From: UBA2336 sp046294915
GTDB lineage: Bacteria > Bacteroidota > Bacteroidia > Cytophagales > Cyclobacteriaceae
DNA length: 64,000 nt
Direction of reading: 5' to 3'
NCBI GenBank assembly: GCA_046294915.1
Contig: JBKBOE010000002.1
Span: forward strand, 15,749-79,748
In this document: positions 41,110 through 49,422 of the stretch, piece by piece
How the letters are laid out: the number at the start of each line of letters is the position of its first letter
Position numbering within the stretch: position 1 is the first letter of the stretch
The notes under the pieces: generated by a model
The model's database searches: none
What the model was told of the DNA's origin: nothing
What the model saw: only the letters and a program-made list of their open reading frames with translations
Made by a program: the position numbers and the translations under genes

Positions 41110-42411
41110 TTATACTTCTTTCGACCAGTTAAAGCGATCACTGGGCGAAAATTTCCAAGGTGCAAAATTGGTTTCGATGTTCTGGAACATCGCATTCCAG
41201 GATGCTGGTGATCCGGATTCTTCCATCGCAACATATCGCCTGAGTTCGGTGATTATTTCAAGCGGGTTGATCAACACAGGGCAAGCCTCAACACACGCAT
41301 TACAACTGGTGCAGGCATTGATCTCTTCTTTCGAGATGTAGTCTCCCAATAATGATTTCCCATCGTTTAGTCCGGGCCCGCCTTTTTCTATGCTACGGCC
41401 TATTTCTTCAAGGCGGTCGCGTGTGTCCATCATAATTTTGCGGGGCGATAATTTTTTACCTGTAAGATTAGCCGGGCATTCACTTGTGCAGCGACCGCAT
41501 TCCGTGCAAGCATAGGCTGCAATCAGGTTTCCGCGCGACAGATCGTTAACATCTTTTGCTCCAAACCTGCCCGGCTCACCCGAAGGGATTGCTGCCTGAG
41601 CCAGGCCAAGCATTGACTTTACCTCGTTGGTTACTATGGGCATGTTGTTAATATGACCCTTCGGCTCGAGTTTAGCGTAATATGTATTTAGAAAGGCCAT
41701 GAAAATGTGCAGGTGCTTAGAATAGGTTACGTAGACAGCAAAGCCGAAAATACCCACGATGTGAAACCACCATGCAAATCGCTCAATAAAAACCAAAGCC
41801 GATGTATCCAGTTCCTGAAATACAGGAATCAGCAAGCCACTGAAAAATAAAGGGCCCGTTGTTGTAAAATGCGAATCGCGGGTTTGCAGTACCTGGTCGG
41901 CCGCATTCATGGATAATATGGCCAGCATCAAAACTATTTCGGTAACCAAAATGAGGTTGGCATCCAGCCGGGGCCAGCTTGTCATTTCGGCCGACCAAAA
42001 CCTCGGAAGTCTCAACACATTTCTGCGGATGAGGAAGAACACACACGCCAGCAAAACGGCTACCGCCAGCCATTCAAAAACGTTCATCAGCAGGGAATAA
42101 AAGCCGCCAAGCCAGGGTGCAAAAATCCGGTGGGTACCGGCTATTCCATCAATTACAAATTCAAGTACTTCTATATTGATAACAAGAAAACCAACATAAA
42201 TGAAAAGGTGTAACACGGCCGGAATAAACCGGGTAAACATTTTTTTCTGGCCGAATGCCATGAATAAAACGTTTTTCATTCGCTCGGAAGAACGATCTAT
42301 TCGATCCATTTTCTTTCCAAGCCGGATATTGTCACGAATACGCAACACCCGTTTGCGGATTATGTATCCAAATAGAATAAACGTGATGATGAAAAGTACC
42401 TGTTGGATCAT
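41110..42411 (-). CDS. Membrane iron-sulfur protein, HdrC-like with respiratory b-type segment
   Basis: A 433-residue inner-membrane protein. The N-terminal half has about five membrane helices with His residues, resembling the NarI/DsrM b-type cytochrome part. The C-terminal half has two 4Fe-4S motifs: ACTECGRCTSECP (about 298-310) and ACTSCNACVEACP (about 358-370). Together with the CCG protein downstream it should pass electrons between a membrane quinone pool and a soluble donor or acceptor. The catalytic partner is not in the window. Confidence 0.87.
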   Translation of the reverse strand: MIQQVLFIITFILFGYIIRKRVLRIRDNIRLGKKMDRIDRSSERMKNVLFMAFGQKKMFTRFIPAVLHLFIYVGFLVINIEVLEFVIDGIAGTHRIFAPWLGGFYSLLMNVFEWLAVAVLLACVFFLIRRNVLRLPRFWSAEMTSWPRLDANLILVTEIVLMLAILSMNAADQVLQTRDSHFTTTGPLFFSGLLIPVFQELDTSALVFIERFAWWFHIVGIFGFAVYVTYSKHLHIFMAFLNTYYAKLEPKGHINNMPIVTNEVKSMLGLAQAAIPSGEPGRFGAKDVNDLSRGNLIAAYACTECGRCTSECPANLTGKKLSPRKIMMDTRDRLEEIGRSIEKGGPGLNDGKSLLGDYISKEEINACTSCNACVEACPVLINPLEIITELRRYVAMEESGSPASWNAMFQNIETNFAPWKFSPSDRFNWSKEV

Positions 42412-42456
42412 GATGTAAATAAATCGATTAAAGTGGCATTGTCAAAAAAGCTGCAG

Positions 42457-42488
42457 TTTGGCACCGATTATAAATTTACATACTTTTG
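42457..42488 (+). promoter_or_regulatory. Bacteroidota-type promoter for tRNA-Phe
   Basis: TTTG at 42457-42460, a 20-bp spacer, and TACTTTTG at 42481-42488. Both elements match the consensus exactly. The mature tRNA begins 34 bp after the -7 element, leaving a short 5' leader for RNase P. Confidence 0.8.
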
Positions 42489-42522
42489 TGCCCCTCATCC
42501 CGGTTTTTAACGGGAGTACTCC

Positions 42523-42595
42523 GGTGACGTAGCTCAGTTGGTAGAGCAAAGGACTGAAAATCCTTGTGTCGGGGGTTCAATTCCCTCCGTCACCA
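42523..42595 (+). tRNA. tRNA-Phe (anticodon GAA)
   Basis: A 73-nt cloverleaf: acceptor stem GGTGACG / CGTCACC, D arm with AGCTCAGTTGGTAGAGC, anticodon loop CTGAAAA (GAA), T arm GGGGG TTCAATT CCCTC, and discriminator A. CCA is not encoded. A perfect 8-bp hairpin lies 9 bp downstream. Confidence 0.97.
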
Positions 42596-42604
42596 CTCTT
42601 TATG

Positions 42605-42625
42605 GTGCCGGCATCTTGCCGGCAC
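42605..42625. repeat. Perfect hairpin repeat downstream of tRNA-Phe
   Basis: Inverted repeat GTGCCGGC / GCCGGCAC with a 5-nt loop (ATCTT). There is no T-run, so termination is unlikely. It directly precedes the GIY-YIG remnant and looks like a REP-type element. Confidence 0.7.
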
Positions 42626-42637
42626 GCTCTGTTCCTT

Positions 42638-42841
42638 ATGGAGTATTACGTTTATATCCTCCAAAGTCAGCTTAACTTATCTTTTTACAAAGGACATACC
42701 GATAACCTTAGCCGCAGAATGGACGAGCATAATGCAGGCAAGGTATCTTACTCTAAAAAATTCAGACCCTGGAATCTCGTTTGGTTTGCATCCAAGCCAA
42801 CGAAATCCCAGGCGCTTGAAGCCGGAAAGCCTTCATTATAA
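42638..42841 (+). pseudogene. Truncated GIY-YIG nuclease fragment
   Basis: A 67-codon frame starts MEYYVYILQSQLN and keeps the first GIY-YIG strands YVYIL (4-8) and FYKG (16-19), then R26, M28 and EHN. It stops at ALEAGKPSL, whereas family members usually run 80-95 residues. Downstream sequence in another frame does not clearly restore the missing C-terminal helix. I call it a decayed copy; a shortened functional protein cannot be excluded. It occupies most of the 300 bp between tRNA-Phe and rluB. Confidence 0.65.
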
Positions 42842-42894
42842 GCCCCCCTTCATAAGACCTTTTAAAGTGGCGAAAAAAATTTCAGAAACGTGGC

Positions 42895-44223
42895 CTATTT
42901 GAAATGCTTGAGACGAACCACTTCTTCGGGCTTAAGAAAACGCCATTCTCCACGGGGCAAGTCTTTTTTATCAAGGCCTGCATATACAGTTCGGTCGAGT
43001 TTAACTACCTGGTATCCTAATGTCTCAAAAATTCTACGTACCACACGGTTCCATCCAATATGCAATTCCACCCCAATGGTTTTACCATCGGGTGAAACTA
43101 TGGCCAGGTCATCTACCATAGCCCGGCCTTCTTCAAGTTGCACACCTTCAATAATCTTTTGGAAATCCGCCTTGGTGAGCGCTTTGTCGATTTCCACTTT
43201 ATAAATCTTCTTTACATTGTAGGAAGGATGCGAAAGTTTATCTGCAAGATCACCATCGTTGGTTAACAGGAGCAAACCAGTAGTGTTCCGATCGAGACGA
43301 CCCACCGGGTAAACACGCTCTTTAACTGCATTACCAATGATGTGCATGACTGTGTTCCTCTCCTGCGGATCACTGGTTGTAGTGAGAAAACCTTTCGGTT
43401 TATTCATTAATATATACACCGGTCGCTCAGCACGCAGCACTTTGCCCTCGTACCGAACCTCATCGCCCGGGTTTACCTTGTAGCCCATTTCAGTAACCAC
43501 ATTGCCATTAACCGAAATCAATCCCATGGAAATAAGGTTATCTGCCTCACGCCTTGAGCATACTCCGCTGTTTGAGATGAATTTATTCAGCCGGATTTTC
43601 CCTGAACCGGGCGTGGATTCACCATGCTTACCAGCCTCCTTCAGCGTTTCATGCCGGCTGAATTTTTGCTTGTTGAAAAATCCACGCTTTTCAGAAGCCG
43701 AATCTTCGCGCTTACGAGGTGCTTTCAAATATGGTTTCTTCTGGAAACGATCTGCACTGGGTTTATAGTCGGCTGGTTTCTTGCGAAACGTGGTGCGTTT
43801 ATGCTGATCCTCCTTCCTGTCACCGGAACTTTGCTTCGAAAATTTTTTTTCAGATGATGTGCGCTCTTCGCGTAAACCTGAAGACCTTTTGAATAGACTT
43901 TTCTCAAATCGGTCATCGCTTCCCGGCTTACTCCTTTCGGAAAATCGTCCAGTGGACTTTTTGCGAAACGATGCGCGATCCGGCTGATCTTCCCTCCCCG
44001 GGCCCGTTGCTCTCTTTGAAAATCGTTTCCCGAATGGTCGAGGTTCCTCAGAAAACCGGGAGGATTTTTTGAAGGGCTTTTTTCCGAACCGGGCTCCGCC
44101 TTTTTGTTCACTCTTTTCGGTAAAACGGCTGGAAAAATTGCTGCGCGAATTCCTGCGCCTGCCCGACCCGGAGCCTGACTTTCTACTGCCACCCGAACGG
44201 CCTGCTGACTCAGATCTGGGCAT
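42895..44223 (-). CDS. rluB: 23S rRNA pseudouridine synthase (RluB/RsuA family) with long basic N-terminal extension
   Basis: Converts specific uridines to pseudouridine in rRNA. The 442-residue protein has about 200 extra N-terminal residues rich in Lys, Arg, Ser, Gly and Phe (for example RFSEEPRPFGKRFSKR). An S4 RNA-binding domain follows (KIRLNKFISNSGVCSRREAD), then the synthase domain with the catalytic Asp in VGRLDRNTTGLLLLTND. The core matches RluB; the extension is probably disordered and RNA-binding. Its start overlaps scpB by 14 bp. Confidence 0.92.
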   Translation of the reverse strand: MPRSESAGRSGGSRKSGSGSGRRRNSRSNFSSRFTEKSEQKGGARFGKKPFKKSSRFSEEPRPFGKRFSKRATGPGREDQPDRASFRKKSTGRFSERSKPGSDDRFEKSLFKRSSGLREERTSSEKKFSKQSSGDRKEDQHKRTTFRKKPADYKPSADRFQKKPYLKAPRKREDSASEKRGFFNKQKFSRHETLKEAGKHGESTPGSGKIRLNKFISNSGVCSRREADNLISMGLISVNGNVVTEMGYKVNPGDEVRYEGKVLRAERPVYILMNKPKGFLTTTSDPQERNTVMHIIGNAVKERVYPVGRLDRNTTGLLLLTNDGDLADKLSHPSYNVKKIYKVEIDKALTKADFQKIIEGVQLEEGRAMVDDLAIVSPDGKTIGVELHIGWNRVVRRIFETLGYQVVKLDRTVYAGLDKKDLPRGEWRFLKPEEVVRLKHFK

Positions 44224-44794
44224 CGGGGTCTTTTAAATCGGTGTTCTCTCCAATAGTATTTACTTCACCGGAAAAATCTTTGGGCGTTGGCAAATCGGAT
44301 AAATCATTGATACCAAAGTACTCCATAAATTTTTGTGTTGTGCCATAGAGCAATGGCCGCCCAACCGTATGCGCTTTGCCCGTTATTTCTATCAGGCCTT
44401 TATCAAGCAGTTTCTGAATGGCGTAATCACAGTTAACTCCCCGGATTGTTTCTACCTCGGGCTTTGATATTGGTTGCCGGTATGCAATAATGGAGAGGGT
44501 CTCCATGGCTGAAACCGATAACCTTTTCTTGGATTGCTGTTTAAGTAAAATGCCAATGCTGGCCTGGTAGGCCGGCTTGGTAAGAAACTGGTAGCCTCCG
44601 GCACTTTTATTTAGCTGGAAGGAGAATTCATCAGACTGAAACTTTTCATCCAGCCGTTTGATGGCGTTCACGATGTCCTCTTCGGGTACTTCAGCATTAA
44701 ACATTTCTGAGAGGCACGCCTGTATGTCTGCAACTTTAATCGGTGAAACCGAGCAGAAAATCAGTGCTTCAATATGATTTTGAAGAAAATCCAT
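44210..44794 (-). CDS. scpB: Segregation and condensation protein B
   Basis: A 194-residue winged-helix protein that binds ScpA and the SMC complex in chromosome segregation. It has the typical HIEALIFCSVSPIKVADIQ start, the AYRQPISKPEVETIRGVN motif of the second winged helix, and GLIEITGKAHTVGRPLLYGTT near the end. The C-terminal tail is short and acidic. scpA is not adjacent. It lies 15 bp downstream of the DksA-like gene and overlaps rluB. Confidence 0.95.
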   Translation of the reverse strand: MDFLQNHIEALIFCSVSPIKVADIQACLSEMFNAEVPEEDIVNAIKRLDEKFQSDEFSFQLNKSAGGYQFLTKPAYQASIGILLKQQSKKRLSVSAMETLSIIAYRQPISKPEVETIRGVNCDYAIQKLLDKGLIEITGKAHTVGRPLLYGTTQKFMEYFGINDLSDLPTPKDFSGEVNTIGENTDLKDPDAQI

Positions 44795-44809
44795 TTCTCA
44801 CATGGATAC

Positions 44810-45448
44810 CTATTCGGTTTTCATCATTTTAGCCTCAATGGATTGCGTGGTGTGAGGTACGGCAATCAGACGTTCTTTCGGAATTAGCTTTCCTGTAACC
44901 GCGCAAATACCATATGTTCCGTTCTTAATCCGCACCAAAGCATTTTCAAGATTGGTAATGTATTTCTGCTGCCTTGCTGCGAGTTGGCTAAGGTTTTCTT
45001 TTTCGGCTGTCTCGGCTCCATCTTCAAGTACTTTGGTGTTACCCCCCGATGTGGCATCCGTACCTTCATCATTATTACGGTTCAGCGTCTCTTTTAAAAT
45101 TCTGTACTCGTTGCGGGCCTTTTCCAGTTTTTCGTTAATCAGGTTTTCAAACTCTCTCAACTCCTCATCCGAGTAGCGGGTTTTATCCTCGGGTAAAGAT
45201 GTTTTTGCCGGTTTATGTGCGATAGGGCGTTGATTAAGCGCAGGGAAGATGTTGAGATTGGGAATAGTGGGCTTTGCCGGTGTTTTCTTTTCCGCCTTCT
45301 TCGCAACAGGTTTTACAGCCTTTTTCGGTGCAGCTTTAGCAACTTTTTTTGCCGGCTGCTTTGCCTTAGGAGTTGCCTTCTTTCCTTTTGGTTTTGCCCT
45401 GGCAGTTGATTTCTTCGCTGCTTTGGCAGTTTTCTTTGCTTTTGCCAT
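44810..45448 (-). CDS. TraR/DksA-like protein with histone H1-like N-terminal tail
   Basis: About 212 residues from ATG 45448. The N-terminal third (about 1-65) is Lys/Ala/Pro-rich with AAKK, AKPKGKK and KPVAKKAEKK repeats, like eukaryotic histone H1 or bacterial Hc1/AlgP tails. A coiled-coil segment (about 85-150) follows, and the C-terminal DksA-type region has NGTYGICAVTGKLIPKERL. Only one Cys of the usual zinc-finger set is present, which is common in Bacteroidota members. DksA proteins act in the RNA polymerase secondary channel. The upstream in-frame ATG at 45523 is less likely. Confidence 0.82.
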   Translation of the reverse strand: MAKAKKTAKAAKKSTARAKPKGKKATPKAKQPAKKVAKAAPKKAVKPVAKKAEKKTPAKPTIPNLNIFPALNQRPIAHKPAKTSLPEDKTRYSDEELREFENLINEKLEKARNEYRILKETLNRNNDEGTDATSGGNTKVLEDGAETAEKENLSQLAARQQKYITNLENALVRIKNGTYGICAVTGKLIPKERLIAVPHTTQSIEAKMMKTE

Positions 45449-45471
45449 AATCCCCTCGTTAAAAAGTTGCG

Positions 45472-45500
45472 CAAAAATACGTGGACGGTGGTAAAACAAA
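45472..45500 (-). promoter_or_regulatory. Candidate promoter for the DksA-like - scpB - rluB group
   Basis: On the minus strand TTTG ends at 45497, followed by a 17-bp spacer and TATTTTTG at 45479-45472, an exact -7 match. The start codon at 45448 is 23 bp downstream. Confidence 0.6.
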
Positions 45501-45543
45501 AAATAAAGCGATATTAATTGCATCTTGTAAATCCCGTTAACCT

Positions 45544-47700
45544 ATGCGCATCGGAGGAGTTGTTTTCTTCCTTTTTATCATCTCAGCATGCTCCATTTCT
45601 ACATCTGAAATTGACCGGTGGGAAAAGCGGGCCTCTCATGTTACCATTATCCGAGATGATTTTGGTGTGCCTCATGTATATGGAAAAACTGATGCCGATG
45701 CTGTTTTTGGTTTATTGTATGCACAGTGCGAAGACGACTTTAAGCGCATTGAACGCAATTACATTTGGGCTACCGGAAGACTTGCTGAAATTGAAGGTGA
45801 GCCGGCCCTTTACAGCGATCTGCGTGCCAAGCTCTTTATGACCACTGAAGAGGCCATTGAAAATTATAAACAGAGTCCGCAATGGCTAAAAGAACTCTGT
45901 CAGGCTTTTGCGGATGGTGTCAACTACTATCTATACAAGCATCCGGAAGTAAAACCACTGCTGCTCACCCGATTTGAACCCTGGATGCCCTTTTACTTCA
46001 GTGAAGGTTCTATTGGAGGCGATATTGAGTCCGTCTCCACATCGCGAATAAAAGCGTTTTATGAGAGCACAATGCTGGTTGATAATGCCCCTCCATCCGG
46101 GCAGCCTGAAGAACCCCAGGGATCAAATGGCTTTGCCATTTCGGGCAAACTAACTGAATCCGGTAATGCCTTGTTACTCATTAACCCGCACACATCATTT
46201 TACTTTCGTGGTGAAGTGCACGTGGTGAGTGAAGAAGGATTGAATGCATACGGTGCTGTAACGTGGGGGCAGTTTTTTATTTACCAGGGCTTTAACGAAA
46301 AAACCGGTTGGATGCACACCAGTTCGGCTACCGATGTGATGGATGAATTCATGGAAACAATTGTTGAAGAAAACGGAAAACGATTTTATAAATACGGAGA
46401 AGAATTGCGCCCGGTAGTTGAAAAAGAAGTTACGCTGAAGTATGCTTTAGGCGATTCCCTACTGGAAAAATCGTTCACCATTTACCGCACACACCACGGC
46501 CCTATTACCCACACCGTTAATGAACAATGGACCGCCACCGCCATGAACTGGCAGCCCGCCAAAGCACTGGAACAATCGTTCATGCGCACCAAAACAAGAT
46601 CGCTGGAAGAATTTAAACTGGTGATGAACCTGCGCACCAATTCATCCAACAACACGGTATATGCCGATGCGGACGGAAACATCGCCTTCTTTCAGGGCAA
46701 TTTCATTCCGAAACGCGATACAACTTTTGATTATTCAAAACCCGTTGATGGCAGCAACCCGGCCACCGATTGGAATGGACTGCACGAGGTTAATGAAACA
46801 ATCCAGGTCATTAACCCCGGTAATGGATGGATACAAAATTGCAATTCAACGCCTTTCACTTCGGCAGCCGAATACAGTCCGAAGAAGCAAAATTATCCTT
46901 ATTACATGGCTACCGAGCCCGAAAATTTCAGGGGTGTGCACGCTGTAAAGGTGTTAGCGGGCCGTTCAGGCTACACGTTAGATAAGTTAATTGAAACTGC
47001 TTATGATCCCTACTTACCCGCATTCGAAATACTTATTCCAGGGTTGATTGAAGCTTTCGATAAATCAGGTAAACGATTTTCATCGCTTAAACCCGCAATT
47101 GATGTGCTGCGCGCATGGGATAAAACCGTTTCGAAAGAATCGGCCGGAATGACCCTGGCTCACTATTATCTAACGCTCTACCTTCAAAAAGGGCCCCGGC
47201 CTGAAGGACTAAACACGATGGCACGGGTTAATTATTTTGGAACAGGAACAAAGCATGAAGAGCGGTTGCAAATTTTTGCAGAAGCCATACAAAAACTTAC
47301 CGATGATTTCGGCACCTGGAGCATCCCCTGGGGAGAGATAAACCGTTTCCAGCGGTTAACCGGAGATATTGTTCAGCAATTTGATGATGCCCAGCCCAGC
47401 ATTGCAGTAGGCCTTGCTTCCGGCAACTGGGGCGCGCTGGCCTCGTTTGGTTCACGGGGCAAAACCAATACCAAAAAAATGTATGGCTCCTATGGGAACA
47501 GTTTTGTTGCCGTGGTAGAGTTTGGCGATAAGGTACGCGCTAAAAGCATTTTAGCTGGCGGACAAAGTGGCGATCCGGCTTCCCCTCATTTCACCGATCA
47601 GGCCCAGCGCTATGCCGATGTGAATTTTAAAAATGTTGCTTTCTATAAAGAAGATGTTGAACAACGAGCTGTTCATACTTATCAGCCCGGAAAAAAATAA
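45544..47700 (+). CDS. Penicillin acylase family lipoprotein (Ntn hydrolase)
   Basis: A 718-residue exported Ntn-hydrolase. The lipobox is IISAC (C16). The A chain begins with VTIIRDDFGVPHVYG, the usual family start, and the processing site with nucleophile S194 is in PQGSNGFAISG. TSATDVMDEFME and NTVYADADGNIAFFQ follow. These enzymes cleave amide bonds of acyl-amino acids, acyl-homoserine lactones or beta-lactam side chains; the natural substrate is not determined. It is 6 bp before the DUF885 gene. Confidence 0.93.
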   Translation: MRIGGVVFFLFIISACSISTSEIDRWEKRASHVTIIRDDFGVPHVYGKTDADAVFGLLYAQCEDDFKRIERNYIWATGRLAEIEGEPALYSDLRAKLFMTTEEAIENYKQSPQWLKELCQAFADGVNYYLYKHPEVKPLLLTRFEPWMPFYFSEGSIGGDIESVSTSRIKAFYESTMLVDNAPPSGQPEEPQGSNGFAISGKLTESGNALLLINPHTSFYFRGEVHVVSEEGLNAYGAVTWGQFFIYQGFNEKTGWMHTSSATDVMDEFMETIVEENGKRFYKYGEELRPVVEKEVTLKYALGDSLLEKSFTIYRTHHGPITHTVNEQWTATAMNWQPAKALEQSFMRTKTRSLEEFKLVMNLRTNSSNNTVYADADGNIAFFQGNFIPKRDTTFDYSKPVDGSNPATDWNGLHEVNETIQVINPGNGWIQNCNSTPFTSAAEYSPKKQNYPYYMATEPENFRGVHAVKVLAGRSGYTLDKLIETAYDPYLPAFEILIPGLIEAFDKSGKRFSSLKPAIDVLRAWDKTVSKESAGMTLAHYYLTLYLQKGPRPEGLNTMARVNYFGTGTKHEERLQIFAEAIQKLTDDFGTWSIPWGEINRFQRLTGDIVQQFDDAQPSIAVGLASGNWGALASFGSRGKTNTKKMYGSYGNSFVAVVEFGDKVRAKSILAGGQSGDPASPHFTDQAQRYADVNFKNVAFYKEDVEQRAVHTYQPGKK

Positions 47701-47706
47701 GGTTGT

Positions 47707-49416
47707 ATGAAGAAACTTCTATGCATCACCTCCATGCTGGCTGTGGTTGTTAACCTTGCAGCCCAGTCCAACCTACTGCTTCAAACCAGCGAAGTGCATA
47801 ACCTGATGGTTAACTATGAGGCCGACCGCGGAAGCCTCTCCCGCTTTTACACCATAACCAACTCACCGGAGCGCAGGGAGCGCTTCAAAACATTTTATAC
47901 CGATTACCTTAACCGGCTGCAACAACTGCCTTTTGAAAATCTTTCGCAGGGCGGCAAAGTAGATTACCTGCTGTTTAAACGCGACCTGCAGGAGGCGCTC
48001 TACACCGTAGCCGTTGAAGAGCGTGAATACAACCTGATAAAGCGTTACGTTTCCATGGCCGATCCGTTGTACGATCTTGAAAAAAAACGCAGGCGCGGTG
48101 TTAGCCTGAACAGCGAAGAAGTAGCCGGACAACTGAACGACATACAAAAGAAAGTAGCCGATGCCATCAAAAAACTTCCACAAGAACCCAGTTTTGCACC
48201 CGAACTGGCCGAACGTGCCGAACAAACCGTGCGCGGGCAAAAAGCTGCCTTACGCAGTGTGTATAATTTTTACAACGGCTACGATCCGCTGTTTACCTGG
48301 TGGGTTGAAAAGCCCTATCAGGTGCTCGATACTACACTGGGAACGTATGCGGTGTTGCTGAAAAAGAAAATTGATCCAACCAAACTGCCTAAAGATGACG
48401 GCAGTGGCATCATCGGTAACCCCATTGGGCGTGATGAAATCATCAGGCAATTGCGCTATGAAATGATGCCTTATACGCCTGAAGAACTCATTGACATTGC
48501 CAACAAAGAATTTGCCTGGTGCGATCGCGAAATGTTAAAAGCCAGTAATGAACTGGGGTTCGGCAACGATTGGAAAAAAGCACTTGAAAAAGTAAAACAA
48601 AGTTTTGTGCCTCCGGGAAAACAGCCGGAAGCCATGATTGATTTGTACAATCAATCGATGGATTTCATCCGGAAGCATGACCTCATCACCATTCCGTCAT
48701 TGGCCGAAGAAACCTGGCGCACCCGCATGATCCCACCCCAACAACAATTGGTAAGTCCGTTTTTTCTTGGTGGCGAATTATTCCAGATCTCCTATCCCAC
48801 CAACACCATGAACCATGACGACAAGCTGATGAGCATGCGGGGGAACAATCCGCATTTTTCACGGGCCACGGTGCATCATGAGTTAATTGCAGGCCATCAC
48901 CTGCAGCAGTTTATGAACAATCGCCACAAAACCTACCGCAACTTCCGCACCTCCTTCTGGACGGAAGGCTGGGCGCTGTACTGGGAAATGATTTTGTGGG
49001 ATATGAACTTTCCGCGCAATGCCGAAGACCGCATCGGCATGTTGTTTTGGCGCATGCACCGTTGTGCGCGGATCATTTTCTCCCTCAATTACCACATGGG
49101 GAAATGGACTCCGCAACAATGCATTGATTTTCTGGTTGACCGCGTAGGTCACGAACGCGCCAATGCCGAAGGCGAAGTGCGCAGATCGTTTACCGGCCGC
49201 TACGGCCCCTTGTACCAACTGGCCTACATGATGGGCGCTCTCCAGTTTTATGCGTTAAAGAAAGAACTGGTTGACAGCGGCAAGATGACCTACAAACAAT
49301 TTCACGATGCGGTGATGAATGAAAACAGCATGCCGGTGGAAATGGTGCGGGCAATTTTAACCAATCAAAACCTGACTAAGGATTTTACCACACAATGGCG
49401 GTTTTACGGTAAGTAA
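47707..49416 (+). CDS. DUF885 family metallopeptidase-like protein
   Basis: A 569-residue exported protein with a signal peptide (about 1-20, ending LAAQ). The zinc motif is HHELIAGHHLQ at about 390-400, a HExxxxH-like arrangement typical of DUF885 proteins. FWTEGWALYWE near 418-428 carries the downstream Glu, and the C-terminal SFTGRYGPLYQLAYMMG is also a family feature. Peptidase activity is inferred from the family. It follows the penicillin acylase by 6 bp and converges on the lamin-tail gene. Confidence 0.88.
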   Translation: MKKLLCITSMLAVVVNLAAQSNLLLQTSEVHNLMVNYEADRGSLSRFYTITNSPERRERFKTFYTDYLNRLQQLPFENLSQGGKVDYLLFKRDLQEALYTVAVEEREYNLIKRYVSMADPLYDLEKKRRRGVSLNSEEVAGQLNDIQKKVADAIKKLPQEPSFAPELAERAEQTVRGQKAALRSVYNFYNGYDPLFTWWVEKPYQVLDTTLGTYAVLLKKKIDPTKLPKDDGSGIIGNPIGRDEIIRQLRYEMMPYTPEELIDIANKEFAWCDREMLKASNELGFGNDWKKALEKVKQSFVPPGKQPEAMIDLYNQSMDFIRKHDLITIPSLAEETWRTRMIPPQQQLVSPFFLGGELFQISYPTNTMNHDDKLMSMRGNNPHFSRATVHHELIAGHHLQQFMNNRHKTYRNFRTSFWTEGWALYWEMILWDMNFPRNAEDRIGMLFWRMHRCARIIFSLNYHMGKWTPQQCIDFLVDRVGHERANAEGEVRRSFTGRYGPLYQLAYMMGALQFYALKKELVDSGKMTYKQFHDAVMNENSMPVEMVRAILTNQNLTKDFTTQWRFYGK

Positions 49417-49422
49417 AAACCA

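Noticed and set aside
42564..42902. A 112-codon frame covering the tRNA-Phe 3' end and GIY-YIG remnant
   Set aside because: It begins inside the tRNA and reads the GIY-YIG segment out of frame; only its last part could represent a frameshifted tail, which I could not match to the family.
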